Source: Ligula intestinalis (lineage: Eukaryota > Platyhelminthes > Cestoda > Diphyllobothriidea > Diphyllobothriidae). Taken from it: a stretch of 64,000 nt of DNA. The stretch lies in assembly GCA_036362985.1 (NCBI GenBank), contig JAYGXS010000005.1:5494141-5558140 (forward strand), written 5' to 3'. Below the pieces are notes generated by a model that saw only the letters and a program-made list of their open reading frames with translations, had not been told where the DNA came from and made no database searches. Of this stretch, positions 30,701 to 41,997 are shown in pieces (the stretch's first letter is position 1; every line of letters starts with the position of its first letter). The position numbers and the translations under genes were made by a program.

Positions 30701-33117
30701 GAAGATGCACCGATAGCAACCTCAAGTTTGACTACGTATCAATCAATCAAATGTATTGCTTATAAAAACGATTTTACGTAACGGCAGTATTAGGAAGCGG
30801 CATACGCCAGCTCCAGCCGAGGCGTCTGCCACAATTCTGGAACGTTAAATGATTGTGCGCATTTGCCCAGAGGAATTTTCGATATACAGTAGTCGCCGGT
30901 TTTTAAGCCCACCTCGGGCCCAGACCAAATTGGACTTAATAAGCGGCGGGCGCACTAACCGGAGAGTCCTAGTTCTTGATTAGCAAACGCAGGATAGGCA
31001 CTTTACATTACGTACGTACTGTATTATGTGTAGAGTTTGGTTATGTACAAGAAAAGAATGCTGTTTGTCTGTATTTTACGTAATAACAAAAACAAAAAAT
31101 GATTTGCGACACGTAACCAGTTGCGTACGCAGAGAGATGAGAATTTCACTCTATCCTGTTGGCAAACTGGGCTTTGTAGCCGGCGACTGGGCTTATTAGC
31201 CGGCAGATTTTGCTGTAAAATTCCGTCCCAAGCTGATTTGGGCTTAAACGCGGCTGGGCCTATAAAAAGTGGGCTTAATAACCGGCGACTACTGTATACA
31301 GAAGTTTTCTCGTCTGAATAACAGTTCTTTCTCAAGGTATTTGAACTAAGAGTTAGCAAACATTAGCTAACTGCCATTTAGTCAAGTGAAAAAATTGATT
31401 GCCATCACCACGTCGAGTATGGGTAGTAGACTTGTCGCAGAACTTAGGGATGGTTAAGTCAGCCTATTCAGGCTGTAGTCTTCAATCCTCTAGAATATAT
31501 TAATACCACCGAAGAAATCGGGGACTTAAATCTATGCAGGCAGCGGCATACAGGCGATGCAGAAGAAAAGCAGGTTTCCGTGCCTTTTCATGGAGTCTGA
31601 ATATTATTCAATAGTTGCAGGGGACGGTAAAAACACCGCTGTGTTGGGGGTGATGCACATCGTCAGAAGCCAACAGTTGGATTTCAAACAGACAGGCAAC
31701 AGCGCCAATATGAGACCAATAAAGTACACACCTCGAAAATGATCGCGTGCCTAGGTTTCCACGAATGCGCAAGTACAAGCTGGCAGCACATATGTACTCT
31801 TGTGTCAGTTAAAATATCTTACAGTTGGCTACTTAATGAAGATCCAGAAGTATAGATTCGAGGACAGAGATTCTTACGATAATCGCATTCACAATTTCAC
31901 GAAGGTGAGCTGATCCCCAAGACCAGCGACGTGATAGCATCACACCTAAATGGAAGCCCGTTCATTGTTAGCGCACGGGTCTACAAATGAAACCTAATTC
32001 ATACCGGCAGGAAGAAAAACATTTGTAGAGAAAGCGAGGGACAGGGACCAAACGCCTATTCATAGCGTAGGTATGTTTTGCATGGAACGCGACAAGAGAA
32101 AGGAGACCGAGTCTGCACGCTATTTCCTTCCTATAAGTTAACCGATGGGCTGATAACTTTCCTGCCACTTGGGAGATTGACAATTGGCTGTATAGCTAGT
32201 AAATAGAGACTGCGAAGTTAGCTACAATGTAAATGGTGTATCCGAATGTGCGAAGTCTGGCTCAGTGAGAAAAAGACCTACAGAGGCTGGGACGACACAA
32301 GACATAGTTTCCAATCAACTCGAGTTTTTTGTGGGAATGGGAGAAGAAAGTGACACTGCTGCGACATACCTCTTTCTCCCTCCCCTCCAACTATAATTCA
32401 ATCTCCTTAAACTGTGAAATTGGCCGCTGGAGTAGTGGCGTTCACCATAGAACACGATAAACGAAGTATCGAAATTAACCGGGGATATCTCTAATATATG
32501 CATAGCAGTAACGAAGACAACATGCTGGACGTATGTTAGAGTGTAAAACGTTACATTTGAGGAGGTTGGGATACGCAACCGGAGTAGTTATACAGACGGG
32601 ATTTTTGTAGGTTCTAAAACTACCGAGGACCGAGGAGTCTGGTCCACAAGGTGATATGACTCGGCAAGTGGCCGGAAGTTGTGCACCAGATAAAAGAGGA
32701 CACACCCTAGATAGGCATTTTACGGCCTTTAAAAGTCGATACGACGGAAACTATTAATTTTAATTTTAAATCAGGGTATTTTGGGGTAATATTTTTTGAA
32801 AAAAGTACAGTAATACCGCTACCAGGTGTGGGCTGTGATAACAACCGAGATTAAAATGAACAACAATAGTGGACTTACTTCCTGGAAAACAAATTTTTGA
32901 ATCCGCCCCAAAAGCTGCTGAGGCTGTTTATGTTTTGCTGACCTTGCTTCTGGAGTTCGGAAATCTCCTTGAGACGAGCCTCTGTGCGAGATAACTTTTC
33001 ACCCTGCTCATTAAGTTCTTCCAGGGTACCCAAACCGACGCGTTCTGAGTTTGATATACTCATTAGCGCACGTTGCTGGCTTGCAAAGGCTCTAGCTTGC
33101 AGTGAACTGATCGACAT
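21525..33117 (-). CDS. SNAP29: SNAP29-like Qbc-SNARE protein (three firm exons)
   Basis: Joining 33117-32879, 23368-23239 and 21764-21525 gives 202 residues plus a stop, with all splice phases fitting. SNAP29 supplies two SNARE helices (Qb and Qc) to fusion complexes, notably between autophagosome and lysosome and in general endomembrane traffic. Residues 17-80 form the Qb helix (RALMSISNSERVGLGTLEEL...FGG-like WGGFKNLFSRK), closely matching human SNAP29. Residues 81-123 are a Ser/Pro-rich linker without Cys, as in SNAP29 and unlike palmitoylated SNAP25. Residues 135-195 form the Qc helix (MARLKELASTMNTELQAQNE...). The zero-layer Gln residues are present in both helices. Human SNAP29 is 258 residues; the N-terminal NPF region is not found here. 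An upstream 9-codon exon at 34030-34004 is possible. Confidence 0.85.
21765..23238. other. SNAP29-like intron; holds an R2 fragment
   Basis: 22262-22350 (plus) carries GTAGCCAAGGCCGAGATATCC...TTGTGTGAGCCCCCAAGGAAGAACACGACC, as in R2 at 58490-58570. Nothing else is recognised. Confidence 0.5.
23239..23368 (-). CDS. SNAP29: SNAP29-like linker exon
   Basis: The strong acceptor CCTTTTTTTCTGACTCTTCAG (written on the minus strand) and donor GTGAGC bound 130 nt. The first base completes the Lys codon split at the donor of the previous exon, and the last codon is complete, so phases 2 and 0 both fit. It encodes a Pro/Ser/Arg-rich linker (SPPPSRTGSNLSNASPAPIP). Confidence 0.8.
24136..24330 (-). pseudogene. 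RTE-like LINE C-terminal scrap
   Basis: The minus-strand frame KIRVYRAPVRSVLLYGCEYR followed by TLRVEYE...VFYHRCLRNILR is the post-RT block (KxxVYxAxVRSxLLYGxExWPLRVED...FDxxCLRxIL) also present in the RTE element at 60347-60500. About 60 codons; the rest is lost. Confidence 0.7.
25085..25124 (-). ncRNA. Hammerhead-ribozyme-like motif, left PLE arm
   Basis: Minus strand: stem I GCT/AGC, core CTGATGA (25121-25115), stem II GGAAGCG/CGCTTTT with loop AGCA (two G-U pairs), then GAAACGTC (25095-25088), with the GTC cleavage triplet intact. Both conserved core segments match the PLE type I consensus exactly. One unpaired T lies between the core and stem II. Confidence 0.65.
25406..25990 (+). pseudogene. 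PLE RT tail and GIY-YIG endonuclease
   Basis: The frame contains YLHALFHANGYPKFFVRKYL, then EDPKFWLAILYVKNVSEAA, an in-frame TAG at 25706-25708, then a CQDCTARYVGETGRRLGTRL zinc-finger/GIY-YIG core followed by HEHQ and FAFENATVIG...LLLESW, with the catalytic Glu in LLLESW. It continues into the right arm. The single stop and missing RT core make it non-functional, but the endonuclease half is otherwise uninterrupted. Confidence 0.75.
26255..26294 (+). ncRNA. Hammerhead-ribozyme-like motif, right PLE arm
   Basis: Inverted partner of 25085-25124: GCT, CTGACGA (one core change, U to C), the same stem II and loop, GAAACGTC, AGC. The core change should reduce or abolish activity. Confidence 0.6.
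27095..27606 (+). mobile_element. TA-flanked MITE, copy A
   Basis: 512 bp bounded by CAGTAGTTGCCGGTTATTGAG and its inverse CTTAATAACCGGCGACTACTG, flanked on both sides by TA. Copies of GCTTAATAAGCCGGC/GGGCTTATTAGCC-like motifs are scattered inside near both ends. TA duplications and CAGT-type ends suit the Tc1/mariner/pogo superfamily. No transposase frame is seen. Confidence 0.8.
27607..29189. other. SNAP29-like intron; no gene recognised
   Basis: Frames up to 104 codons without domains. Confidence 0.4.
29190..29640 (-). repeat. Dispersed repeat R1, copy 3 (longest)
   Basis: Shares GGGCCCAGCGTAACTCAAA, CGCCGGTCCAC, GCGCGGCCGACGCAGGACTC, CCGCTCCGCCCACACACAC, CCAATGAAGTCATGCC and TTAAATTATGCTGTACTAGG with copies 1 and 2, and ends with the R2-type module (TGTTGTAACAG...CGTTATCGCCG, minus strand). 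Confidence 0.75.
30245..30556 (-). CDS. Unrecognised open frame, 103 codons
   Basis: ATG at 30556 to TAA, with balanced composition. I do not recognise a family. The GGLHAGKTYFVYTFTFNE stretch vaguely recalls a fibronectin-III strand (GLxPGxxYxVxVxxxN), but the framework Trp and Tyr spacing is not convincing. It lies inside the large SNAP29-like intron on the same strand, has no obvious splice partners and is not repeated elsewhere here. It could be a fragment of an unrelated gene or transposon. Confidence 0.2.
   Translation of the reverse strand: MGWFLMLKDSACDAVVGGLHAGKTYFVYTFTFNEPTHCLWMKWLEWQNCLTDRGLSIRLTQLPQARQNLTHSETDDGKSLCINVGESYVAEVDTLHFVSSSED
30887..31294 (-). mobile_element. TA-flanked MITE, copy B (inverted)
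   Basis: 408 bp with ends CAGTAGTCGCCGGTTTTTAAG and CTTAATAACCGGCGACTACTG and TA on both sides. Its interior matches copy A in reverse orientation (for example CCGGAGAGTCCTAGTTCTTG and GGCAAACTGGGCTTTGTAGC). It is shorter than copy A. Confidence 0.8.
31295..32878. other. SNAP29-like intron; no gene recognised
   Basis: Frames of at most 87 codons without domains; no tracked repeat. Confidence 0.45.
32879..33117 (-). CDS. SNAP29: SNAP29-like exon with Qb SNARE helix and apparent start
   Basis: ATG at 33117 lies directly after an acceptor-like CTTGTCGGTCTTAG, and the exon ends at the consensus donor GTAAGT. Start at this ATG would suit a trans-spliced or 5'-UTR-spliced message. Alternatively a short upstream exon is joined in frame. 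Confidence 0.9.
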
Positions 33118-35524
33118 CTAAGACCGACAAGAAAGGCACTTAAATAAAAAGTGTAACTATAGAAAATTGCCCCATGGGAACCATAGTAACCGAAGCTGAA
33201 GCAATTTTATGACTACATAAATTTGCTAAGTTTACAGAGGTGATTGTGCGTATTTATATCGATCAGAACTGTGAGGAAAATGAAATTTAGTCAAGAGAAC
33301 CGGCATCGGCAGTATATTCAGCTGATATTCAAATAGACTAACTTGTTATCTGTCTGGCCAAGTGCATTTTGGGAAAGTTCCGCCACAGGGACACTGCCAA
33401 GCGTGGAATAACGGAAGATTTAGAACTCAAATATGAACTGCTTTGGACGATAAGTTATGTAAATTGGCAAGCATTGCTTGCCATCACTCGTACCACGCAA
33501 ACACTTAAATGATAGCCACACGTATTCCGTGTGTTTAAGCTACAGACATCACTCAAACCCTTCAACCTCCACCTTCCCACTAGCCTATATGATCCTAGCA
33601 GGCCGACCACACCATGCGGGCGTGGGAAAAATGACTTTGAACAACTCCTGAGGCGCTTAAAAACCCCATCCACGATTCATATTTTAATTCACCATTTAGT
33701 TATATTGGCCTGAGGATAAATTACTGAAAACATATGTCTGAAAGTAATCTTCACCGGTTTCAATGGGGGAAATAGTCCTAATAATGAAATCTGCTTCTAT
33801 CAGCACAGTACTTAGGTTGGACGAGGACCCTGACCAACTTAACACTGGGAAGACAGCTACCTCGCCGTTGTTTTATTGTGAGGGAGGAGCAAAGATGATA
33901 TAATGGAACGTAGTTAAGCGGCATTTCGGAATAACAGAGCGAATCCAACCATCGACAGCATTGACTTCAATTTTGAAAGTATACACTGTTAGGGACAACT
34001 TACGACGGATTTTAGAGAAGGGTGAGGCATAAGTACTCTACAAAGCTTCCAACAAGATTATTTAAAACGCAGCATCAATGGGTATACTCTTTTGCACTCC
34101 GAGGACAATCTAACCAGCAATGTCAATTATTATGACTGTATTGCGCTACATCAGCGAAACCTAACATTGCCGTAAAGTAATGTATTCCAACAAAAAGATG
34201 TTTGTTGAAAATCCCGAAAGATAGTATGAGGGTTGAAGATAGTTTCGGCTGTTGTATGTTCATAGAACGCGGCACCTAGCAGATTAAATTAGACCCTACT
34301 TATTTTCCGAGAGCTCAAGAGATAGACAGAAACAGTGCAGCCCTTTTCAGGCTAGGTTTTATAATTCAAGCAGCATACTTCCAGTGAAACCAAAAGTCGC
34401 CTGATTAGCATGCAAATCGTTAGTCTACTGCTGCTAAAATGATAAATTTTATAAGTCTAGGCCCCAAAATGCTGACCAACGTTTACATAGGTGCGTTTGC
34501 GTCGTACGTAAATTGTGTGATTCCGCTATCCAGGTTTTCGGTAAGTTAAAAACGTGGATGTTTCGGAAGGTACGAACGGCGTACATTGGTAGACTACTAC
34601 ACAGGTGAAATCGACAGCATCGAGAAGAGCAAGACAGAAGAGGGGAAGACTTTGTAGGTTCTACGGGAAATCGGCAAATATTGTTAATTTTTTTCACTAG
34701 TTGCCCGTATACTACGAATACCTTCGAATTTTCGATTAAAAATTCAAAATCTCGTTAATCTAGGTGTTCCTAATTCCCGTGCCACTGGGGCTAGTTCAGA
34801 GCCATTGGAGGAGTGTCACCGCAAAAAACCGTACGGAATACTACACAGGAACGTAGATTACTGTAAATTGTTATCAAGATAAATTTGGAACAAGTAAAAT
34901 CGACTATACGCAGGTCTTTCCGAGCTGAAAAAATTAATGAAAGATTGCCTTCCCAAACGGCAAATCTGCTCAATAAATGTTCACAGTGAGACAGGTGCTT
35001 AAATAACTCCTAGAAGTAGAGGTTACAACATGTTTTAACCTCTGCTGTACCGCAGTACCGCTGTCCATACTAGCATGGACAATTAATAAGGGTAAGTGAC
35101 TGCAAATCGTGCATGACATAATTTCCATACCGAATTTTGTGTGTTATCATAACCGTCTCTACCGAATGAACTTTCAGAGGCTGAACCGCGTCCTAAGGGG
35201 GCCACATCCTGGTGAAAAGGGTTCTTCGACATCTAGCCTATAGGGAAATAGGAAGATTGACACGTCCGCCCATATACACTAAGGGTTTAAAGAAATGATC
35301 AGGATTCCGAACCTGTCAAGTTTAATGGGAAGCTCCATGTATTCTATTTTCTGGAAAATTTGCAGGATTCTTGTATATGATACATAGATAATGGCTGAAA
35401 ACCGGACGCGATAACTTCTTAATGAATATATATTAAAGAGGTTATACAATTGGAATGTGACAATACATGTCTCACAGCAATACATGCCTCCGAGCAGCAA
35501 ACAGTACAAGTTTTGGTATAGATG
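33118..35524. other. Upstream of SNAP29-like gene; no gene recognised
   Basis: Apart from the possible first exon at 34004-34030 no coding exon, domain or tracked repeat is seen. Should contain the promoter; no clear TATA or initiator element stands out. Confidence 0.4.
34004..34030 (-). CDS. Possible first coding exon of the SNAP29-like gene
   Basis: ATG at 34030, nine codons (MPHPSLKSV), then donor GTAAGT in phase 0. This fits the acceptor just before codon 1 at 33117. An in-frame TAA lies 30 nt upstream. It is a short, unconserved segment that could be chance. Confidence 0.25.
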
Positions 35525-38170
35525 GAGATAATCTTGCTTTATCTACGAATAAAAATCATTACTTTTCAGCGAAAAAAATGGCTCTATTCACGGAGTTTAA
35601 GTAATGAATCGTATTAAGAGGTAAAAGGTCACGTAATACTCACAAGTCAAGTTTTACACGGCTTCCACTTCTACTATGGAGACAGATCAGATCTCAACTT
35701 CTCAATTTCCGCTTCTTCACATGTGGGGTAGCTTGCTAGGAATGGGAGTACCGAGTGCTGATATGCTGATGTGCAGAAAGATACATGACGGAAGCCTCGA
35801 CGCATGGAATGGAAGACTTCGCATTGATTAGTTCAGAGTGGAAAGGGTGGGTGACCTCATTAAGAATACGATCGGCAAATTGCTTGATCGTTGAAAAGTA
35901 GCTTTTTACTATGTGGTCAGCTAAAATGCATCTGAAACACCCGCAGCTGAAGAGAGCATTCAGAGGCTACGTTTCAAAATGACTAGGTCTTTTTTAAGTA
36001 AGGTTGAAAAATAACAGGAGAGCAGTAGAGAATGAGGGGGAAAATACAGGCATCTACAAAACGCTGGATTAGAGCTTGTGGTGTGTGATATGAACGCAAG
36101 CGGCGGATATAATATAATAGTTTGCGGATTTTTATAAAAATGCCTTCTATATGAAGAGAAAATGTAAGGTTGGATGCTAGTGTAACGCCAAGGTATCGGA
36201 AAGAGGATACTTCGGTGGGCAGAATGTCAACAGTTTCGGGACTGCGAGAGGGTCACAGACGAAAAATACTCTAGACTGACTTTCGCTCGTTAAGTAGAAG
36301 GCCATTTGCTGACGACCACGTTGAGACATGGTCTAGGCCATCCTTCAGTATTTGGAGATGTGAATGACTTTTGAGTGGATGGCCAACAACGATATCATCA
36401 GCAGATTTAACAAACAAGCATTCGTTTGCCGATGGTAGGTCGTCAGTGTGGAGAGAGAAGAGATGAGGGGATAGTATATCCCCTTGAAGAACTCCACGCT
36501 TGTGGGGAAGGACCATAGATTTTTGCTTTCCGCACTGAACGAATTGAGTGCGGGAAGTGGAATAGTCCCCAAACCAAGAGACAGCCCAGCCGGGAGAGCC
36601 GCACGCAGAATTTTTGTTAAAAAGTAGATGGCGTGGGATCGTTTTCAAGGCTGAGGAGTAGTCGAGAAAAGCCCAGCCGAATGCCCGGCAGCCGTTATAT
36701 AAATCTCTTAGAGTGAAATGGACTACCAGAGCAACAGCGTCTAGTGTACTATGCCAGGTCTTATACGCAAATTGCAAGGGATCGGAAAAGTTGGAGGAAA
36801 ACGGCATGATGATGTCGAAAACGACTCGCTCAGCAAGTTTCAATAGTGCAGAAGAGTAGGCAATTGGACGGAAAGATTTTGGACCAGTTAAGGTTTTTTT
36901 CGGGATTTGAGTGATTCTCACTGATCTCCACTCATCAGGAATTTTAGACTCCATGAAGGACAACTTGATGAGGTATGTTAATTCAGGTGCAAACTGAAAA
37001 GAGCAGGATTTCAAGAGAAATTGTGAGATCACATCTGGTCCTGCAGCTGTTGAATTTCGAACCTTTTTAACGTGTTTCATCATGGTTTCCACAGACACAG
37101 GAACAGAGACACTTTTTACTAAGAAAATGACGTCTGTCGGAAGATGGGAGGCAGTGTGAATGTGGATGAAGTTTGCATTTCAACGATCTAAATCTAAGTC
37201 AGCATCTACATGTGCTAGTGTATTGCGCTGACCAGTGAGATGCTTAAGTCTCTTCCTAATTTCATTCGAGGAGAGGGGAGCGGAAGTTGTAGAAGAAGTA
37301 AAAGGCTGACTCAAAAAGGCCATTCAGCCTGGAAATCTCACGCTTTATTTGGACGTTCAAATCCTTTAGTCTATCTCGCAGACTTAGTTTGTAGAACAAT
37401 TCCCTTTGGCGTCTCAAATTTGTAAGGGGGGAGGAGAGATTATGCCAGGTCTAACCATGACAGTGTCAAGAAGACAGCAGTCAGTAAAAATGTTGTTTAA
37501 AAAAGTCGTGAGATGACTACAGGATGACTCGACATTCGAGTACTCTGGAAGGGTAGAAAACTTATCAGATATAATGGTCTGGAGCAAATAAATATCATGC
37601 GGGGACGTGTCTCGAACCCTTAGTTTTCTGTCGGATATTGTTAACAGCCTTTATTGGAGCTGCAATAGATGTTTGGCAAGCCCAATAACACAGAATGATA
37701 TAAGCCTGCCAACGGAGCTCAATTTTGACCACAAAAAAATAGGCATGGTTGGTCAATATATCATGCAGAGGGGCGTCAGCACGATTTTTGAAGAAAACTC
37801 AGTTTTCAAAACTTAACAGTGTAAGGGGCGAAGATGTACACGGTTGAAGTCACCGCTTAAAATAATAGCATGCTCGCACGACAGTACAGCAAGTTTTTGG
37901 GAAAGAAATTCAAAAAATGTGCCTAAAGCATGTTGACATGTAGAGGGTGGAATGTTAATACTGACGTTAATGATGCCCTTGGAATATCTTAAAAATCTAG
38001 GCTTGCATACTACAGCAATGGCGTCTATTAAGTCGTCCGAGTAAGCGAATAAAAACTTACAATTTGTGCACCATTGCTAGTTTACAAAGACAGCCACTCC
38101 AACACCTCTGCTGCTGGTTAAGGATTTTCTGTCCGAGCGAAAAGATTTCAATTGTTGGGGTGTGATGAAT
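35525..38170 (-). pseudogene. Jockey/CR1-like LINE, 5'-truncated, with endonuclease tail and nearly intact RT
   Basis: Order on the minus strand: endonuclease residues (SRGVGVAVFVN at about 38120, then HAIILSGDFNRVHL at 37870-37830), a linker, and an uninterrupted RT frame at 37098-36271. That RT has VRNSTAAGPDVISQFLLKS, IPKK...FRPIAYSS, FLDYSSALKTIPRH, GVLQGDILSPHLFSL and the catalytic SADDIVVG, where the usual first Tyr or Phe is Ser. After a stop at 36271 coding continues in the thumb region (EVSSFRYLGVTLASNLTFS, ALIQRFVDACIFPLILYCSP). It ends with the C-terminal TCEEAEIEKL block and a 3' UTR to 35525. The LINE would copy RNA into DNA at a nicked target. Stops in the endonuclease and thumb make this copy inactive. 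Confidence 0.85.
36271..37098 (-). pseudogene. Reverse transcriptase core of the LINE (275-codon open segment)
   Basis: Longest open frame in the window. RT motifs are listed under the element at 35525-38170. FLDYS carries the first catalytic Asp and SADD the second pair, so the Asp triad is complete despite Ser at the aromatic position. Confidence 0.85.
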
Positions 38171-39889
38171 CAATTGCTGTCAGCAGTACTTAAGAAAGAC
38201 TCCAGGACCTATACGTCAGAAGTCACGACGTCAGAAGCTTCGCAGCCCGAAACCATACTCTCTACAGCCAAAGAGATCACGCCGTGCGACCACGCTGCTC
38301 ACAGACACAGGGAGCACACCACGCGTCTGTCATCGTCCGTGAGAAAGCCCCTTCCCCGTTCCACACTCGTGGCAACACAACGTCCTCGGCATGCTGAGTC
38401 CGGCTCGCAGGAGACGAGGTAAACATGAGATGACTAATTACCCCCCTCCCCCATCCCTCCCACCTCAAGAACCATGTTAGCACTATACCAAACTGCCTGC
38501 TTTAGTCACCTATTTCCCATGTCACTGTAACGGCCTGAAGTGAATGACCGAAAACAGCTGTTTGCCAACACGACCTTTCAGTCATAAACGAACTGGGAAT
38601 TTTCGCCTAACTAAAATGAATATGTTAAAGTTTGTAATGCAAATTGATCTTGAACCATTTTGTTGATATTCGTTGAGCCCTTTCGAGAATGTTCTGCTCG
38701 TGAGCTGATCATGACCTACAGGCTTGTATAGCGTATTCCAAATTCTGCCTTGCAAATTTCCCGAAATTCTTGGTGAATAGGTCTTACTGAACATTCCCAA
38801 AGGCACGTATGATTGTGTGTAATATAATCATTGCGCTCTTCCCCACTCTCAAGCAATGAGCGGATGGTTTAAGGTGTTTGTCGTCAGCAGATGGACACCT
38901 GTTCGGCTTTCTATATCTTGCAATGCTGTCCCGTTTTGGAAGTAGTCTCTGCCCAGTTACACTTACAGACTTTGAAACACAGAAGTCAACGCTTTGAAAA
39001 ATCCTTCAGCTTCTTCCGCTGCAATCTGTTTTCTTTAAAAGGGCTTCAAATTAACCTCCAGATTTTTATGTGGTCGAACGTTGCTGCTAATTGTCCAAAA
39101 TCTCTTGCGCAGCCGTCAACGTATGAGGAACAAAATGGTTTCTAATGCTGAAGTTTCCGAGCCACTTGGTAAAGTTTTATAGGTTTCCTATTCTTCTTGC
39201 TTGAGGAGCAGTTTTTCATGTAGCACAGTGTCGAAGGCATTTTGAGAAACAATTAAAATCGGTGTGAGCAGGCTGTGAACGCGAAAACACGAGTCCAGCA
39301 CTACGAAGATTGTACCGAAATTTTCGATTAGGAACTTAATTTTCAAAGCACCTTACTAGCTACTCATTTTTCCTTCGCACCTTAGAAGTCTCATTTTTAC
39401 TAATTTGGCTTTGTTACTTATATTCTCGTAAATGCTTTGCTGAACTGATTAGTTTGTAGCACCTCCAAAAGCGATATCATTTCGTAAGCTGCCTGTAAAT
39501 CTGCGTTTAACCTCTGTAACGAGCCAACGCGAACCATGGGGGTTTGAACGAACCAAGGTCACTTTTGGTGCGAATCCGGATGAAGATGGTGTGAACGTCT
39601 GTTGATGATGATGCCGATTGTCCTTCTCTTTCCCTCCGCTGACACTATTACCCCCCCCCGTTCCGTGTCGCCGTCACATTCGCATCATAGTCCTCTCGCC
39701 ATCAACAGTGCCTGGAAACAAACAAACGAGTTAAGGCAGAACGTCTCTCATATTTCTATCAATCCGCTTTCGTCTGAGCGTGTGACGATTACGCTGCCGT
39801 TCAACATACTTGTCAACTAATAGCTCTACCTCCGCTTATCCCCACCTCCTCCTCCTCCTCCATCTATAAAATCTATAATCTAGATTTAA
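38171..39889. other. No gene recognised
   Basis: Frames of up to 86 codons, no domain. A C9 run lies at 39651-39659. Confidence 0.4.
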
Positions 39890-41880
39890 CCTGCCAAGTC
39901 ACCTGGGCCGAATAAAATTCCTGTAGTAGGACTACGAGCACTAGCTAACGAAACGGGCGAAGCACTATCTGTCATATTCAAGAAGTCTTTTGAAGAAGAC
40001 GGTCTCCCGGAAGAACGGAAGCGGGCTTCATAATCTCCATCTATAAGGGAAGTTTCCTACTTGGCTGGATAAATGACCATCCTGTCAGTTTGAATTGCAT
40101 TGCATTACATTTAAAAAATATCGAAATGCATTTAATGGGGTACCTGGAGAAAAATAAGTTATGATGTGAAGTCCAGCCCGACTTTCACCCAGGATGCTCT
40201 TGCCTTACGCATACTATTCACTCGCATGAGAATTTAAACTGGACACAGAAAACGGATTATCCAGTTGATGGCATATGTTTCGACTCCAGGGACGCCTTTG
40301 ATTGCGTATCCCACAATCTCTTTTTACAAAGATTTGGGACGTAGGAATCTAAGGAAGAAACTTTAAATGGATCAGGAGTTTCCTGGCTGGAAGGGAACAG
40401 TTGATTGCTTTTGGGAACTCAAACTCGCAATGGGAAAAGGTGGAAAGGGGTGTCCCACAAGTTTTTGTTTTGCGACGGCTACGCTTCCTTATCTGTGTAA
40501 ACGCCTGCCTTAACGACATGGAACTAGAAATTGCCATGTTTGCGGATGACATAAACGCATGGGCTAAAATAAGCTGAGCTGGCGACGCAAAAAGGTTACA
40601 ATCGAAAATCGACAAACTAAGTGTCTGATCAACCACGTGACTTATTATCTTAAATGTTTCCTAGAGTGTGGTCTTCGCATTAGTTCTGAAGGAAGACTTC
40701 TCAGAATCACAAGTATTTTACATGCAGTACTGCACTCAAGGACTTGAAAATGCACAAAGGGTTGGGCACATGAACAACTGTGAACCTGATGCCATCAAAT
40801 CACTGCAAACTCAGCCCAAACGACAACGATTACGTTGCACTAGATCAAATGTGCGCTCAAAAAATTTCCCCTGATCTCTTCAACAACCTTCGGCATCAAA
40901 ATGTTACCACATCTAGCCTATAGAATGCCAGTTTGGACACAGTAGTTGAAGACGGATGGTGACCTCTTTGAACACGTGTGAGCGAGGGCGATGAAGGTGT
41001 AACTCAAGGCGCTGTCTTTGGCCATATACTGTTCATCGTGAAGGTCAAATACTGCGTCCGTAAACTGGGTTGTGATGTCGCTTTGCTTGTCGATAATACT
41101 CAGATTTGGAACGTCATCAGAAATGCAGCTGACGAAGAACGTTTGCAGGTTAACCTAAACTGACGTCGAACTTGGTCTAAGGATCGGCTTTTGCCATTTA
41201 ATGAGAACAAGTGCAGTATCCTACGAGTTGGCTGACCCAGCTCTCAGAATTCCAAGGCTTACAGCCTCAATGGCATGCAACTGCAAAAAGTGGACGAGCA
41301 GAAAGATTTGGGATTAGGGATAAAGACGTCTCTCAAGCCCTCACTGCATAGTGAAAAAGAAGCGAAGTCGGCGATGTACTTCCTGCATCTTGTCAAACGT
41401 ACTTGCTGTGCCTTTGGTGAAGACTGCTTCGCTAAGGTCTTTGGAAAATTTTTGCGGCCGAAACTGAAGTTTGCTATCCAAGCATGGAGACTGTGGACCG
41501 CGAAAGACCTTAATTCTCCCGATAAGTTTCAAAGGCGTGCAACAAATCCTGTGGCCATACAGGGCTCATTACCCAAGGAAACACGTTTAACTAATATCGA
41601 CCTATTTCCCATAAGTTACAGGCAGTAATGTGGTGATCTGATGCAAATATTTCGAATATTGCACGGCCAGGACTGCTGTCTTGTTTCTGTCAAATACTTC
41701 CAGTAAGTAGCAACTACTAACTTAATAGTTCATCCATTTAAACTACGTGTATTGGGGGCCAGACTAGACACACAACAGTTCTTATTTTTTCAAAGAGTGG
41801 GTGAAGCTTGGAATGCTCTGCCCATGGATGTTGCCCGCTCCCGCTTAAGTCTTTAAGAAGAAGCTAGATTGTTATAGCAA
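39890..41880 (+). pseudogene. CR1-like LINE remnant (RT to C-terminus)
   Basis: Plus-strand pieces in order: GRIKF...NKIP, then LRALANETGEALSVIFKKSF (39950), a decayed palm region, GAVFGHILFIV, ALLVDNTQIWNVI (catalytic FADD-type motif changed to LVDN), AADEERLQVNLN, LNGMQLQKVDEQKDLGLGI, AKSAMYFLHLVKRTC, FGKFLRPKLKFAIQAWR, and the C-terminal FFQRVGEAWNALPMDV at about 41790-41840. Many stops and shifts. Loss of the Asp pair marks it as dead. Confidence 0.8.
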
Positions 41881-41997
41881 AACTCACTTTAACACCAACT
41901 GACCGCTCTCTTGTTACTGCAGGCGAAGGAGGTATTGTATTCTCATGGTATAACTTGCTTCGTTTGAGTTATATTAACTATGACTGTATTATCATCA

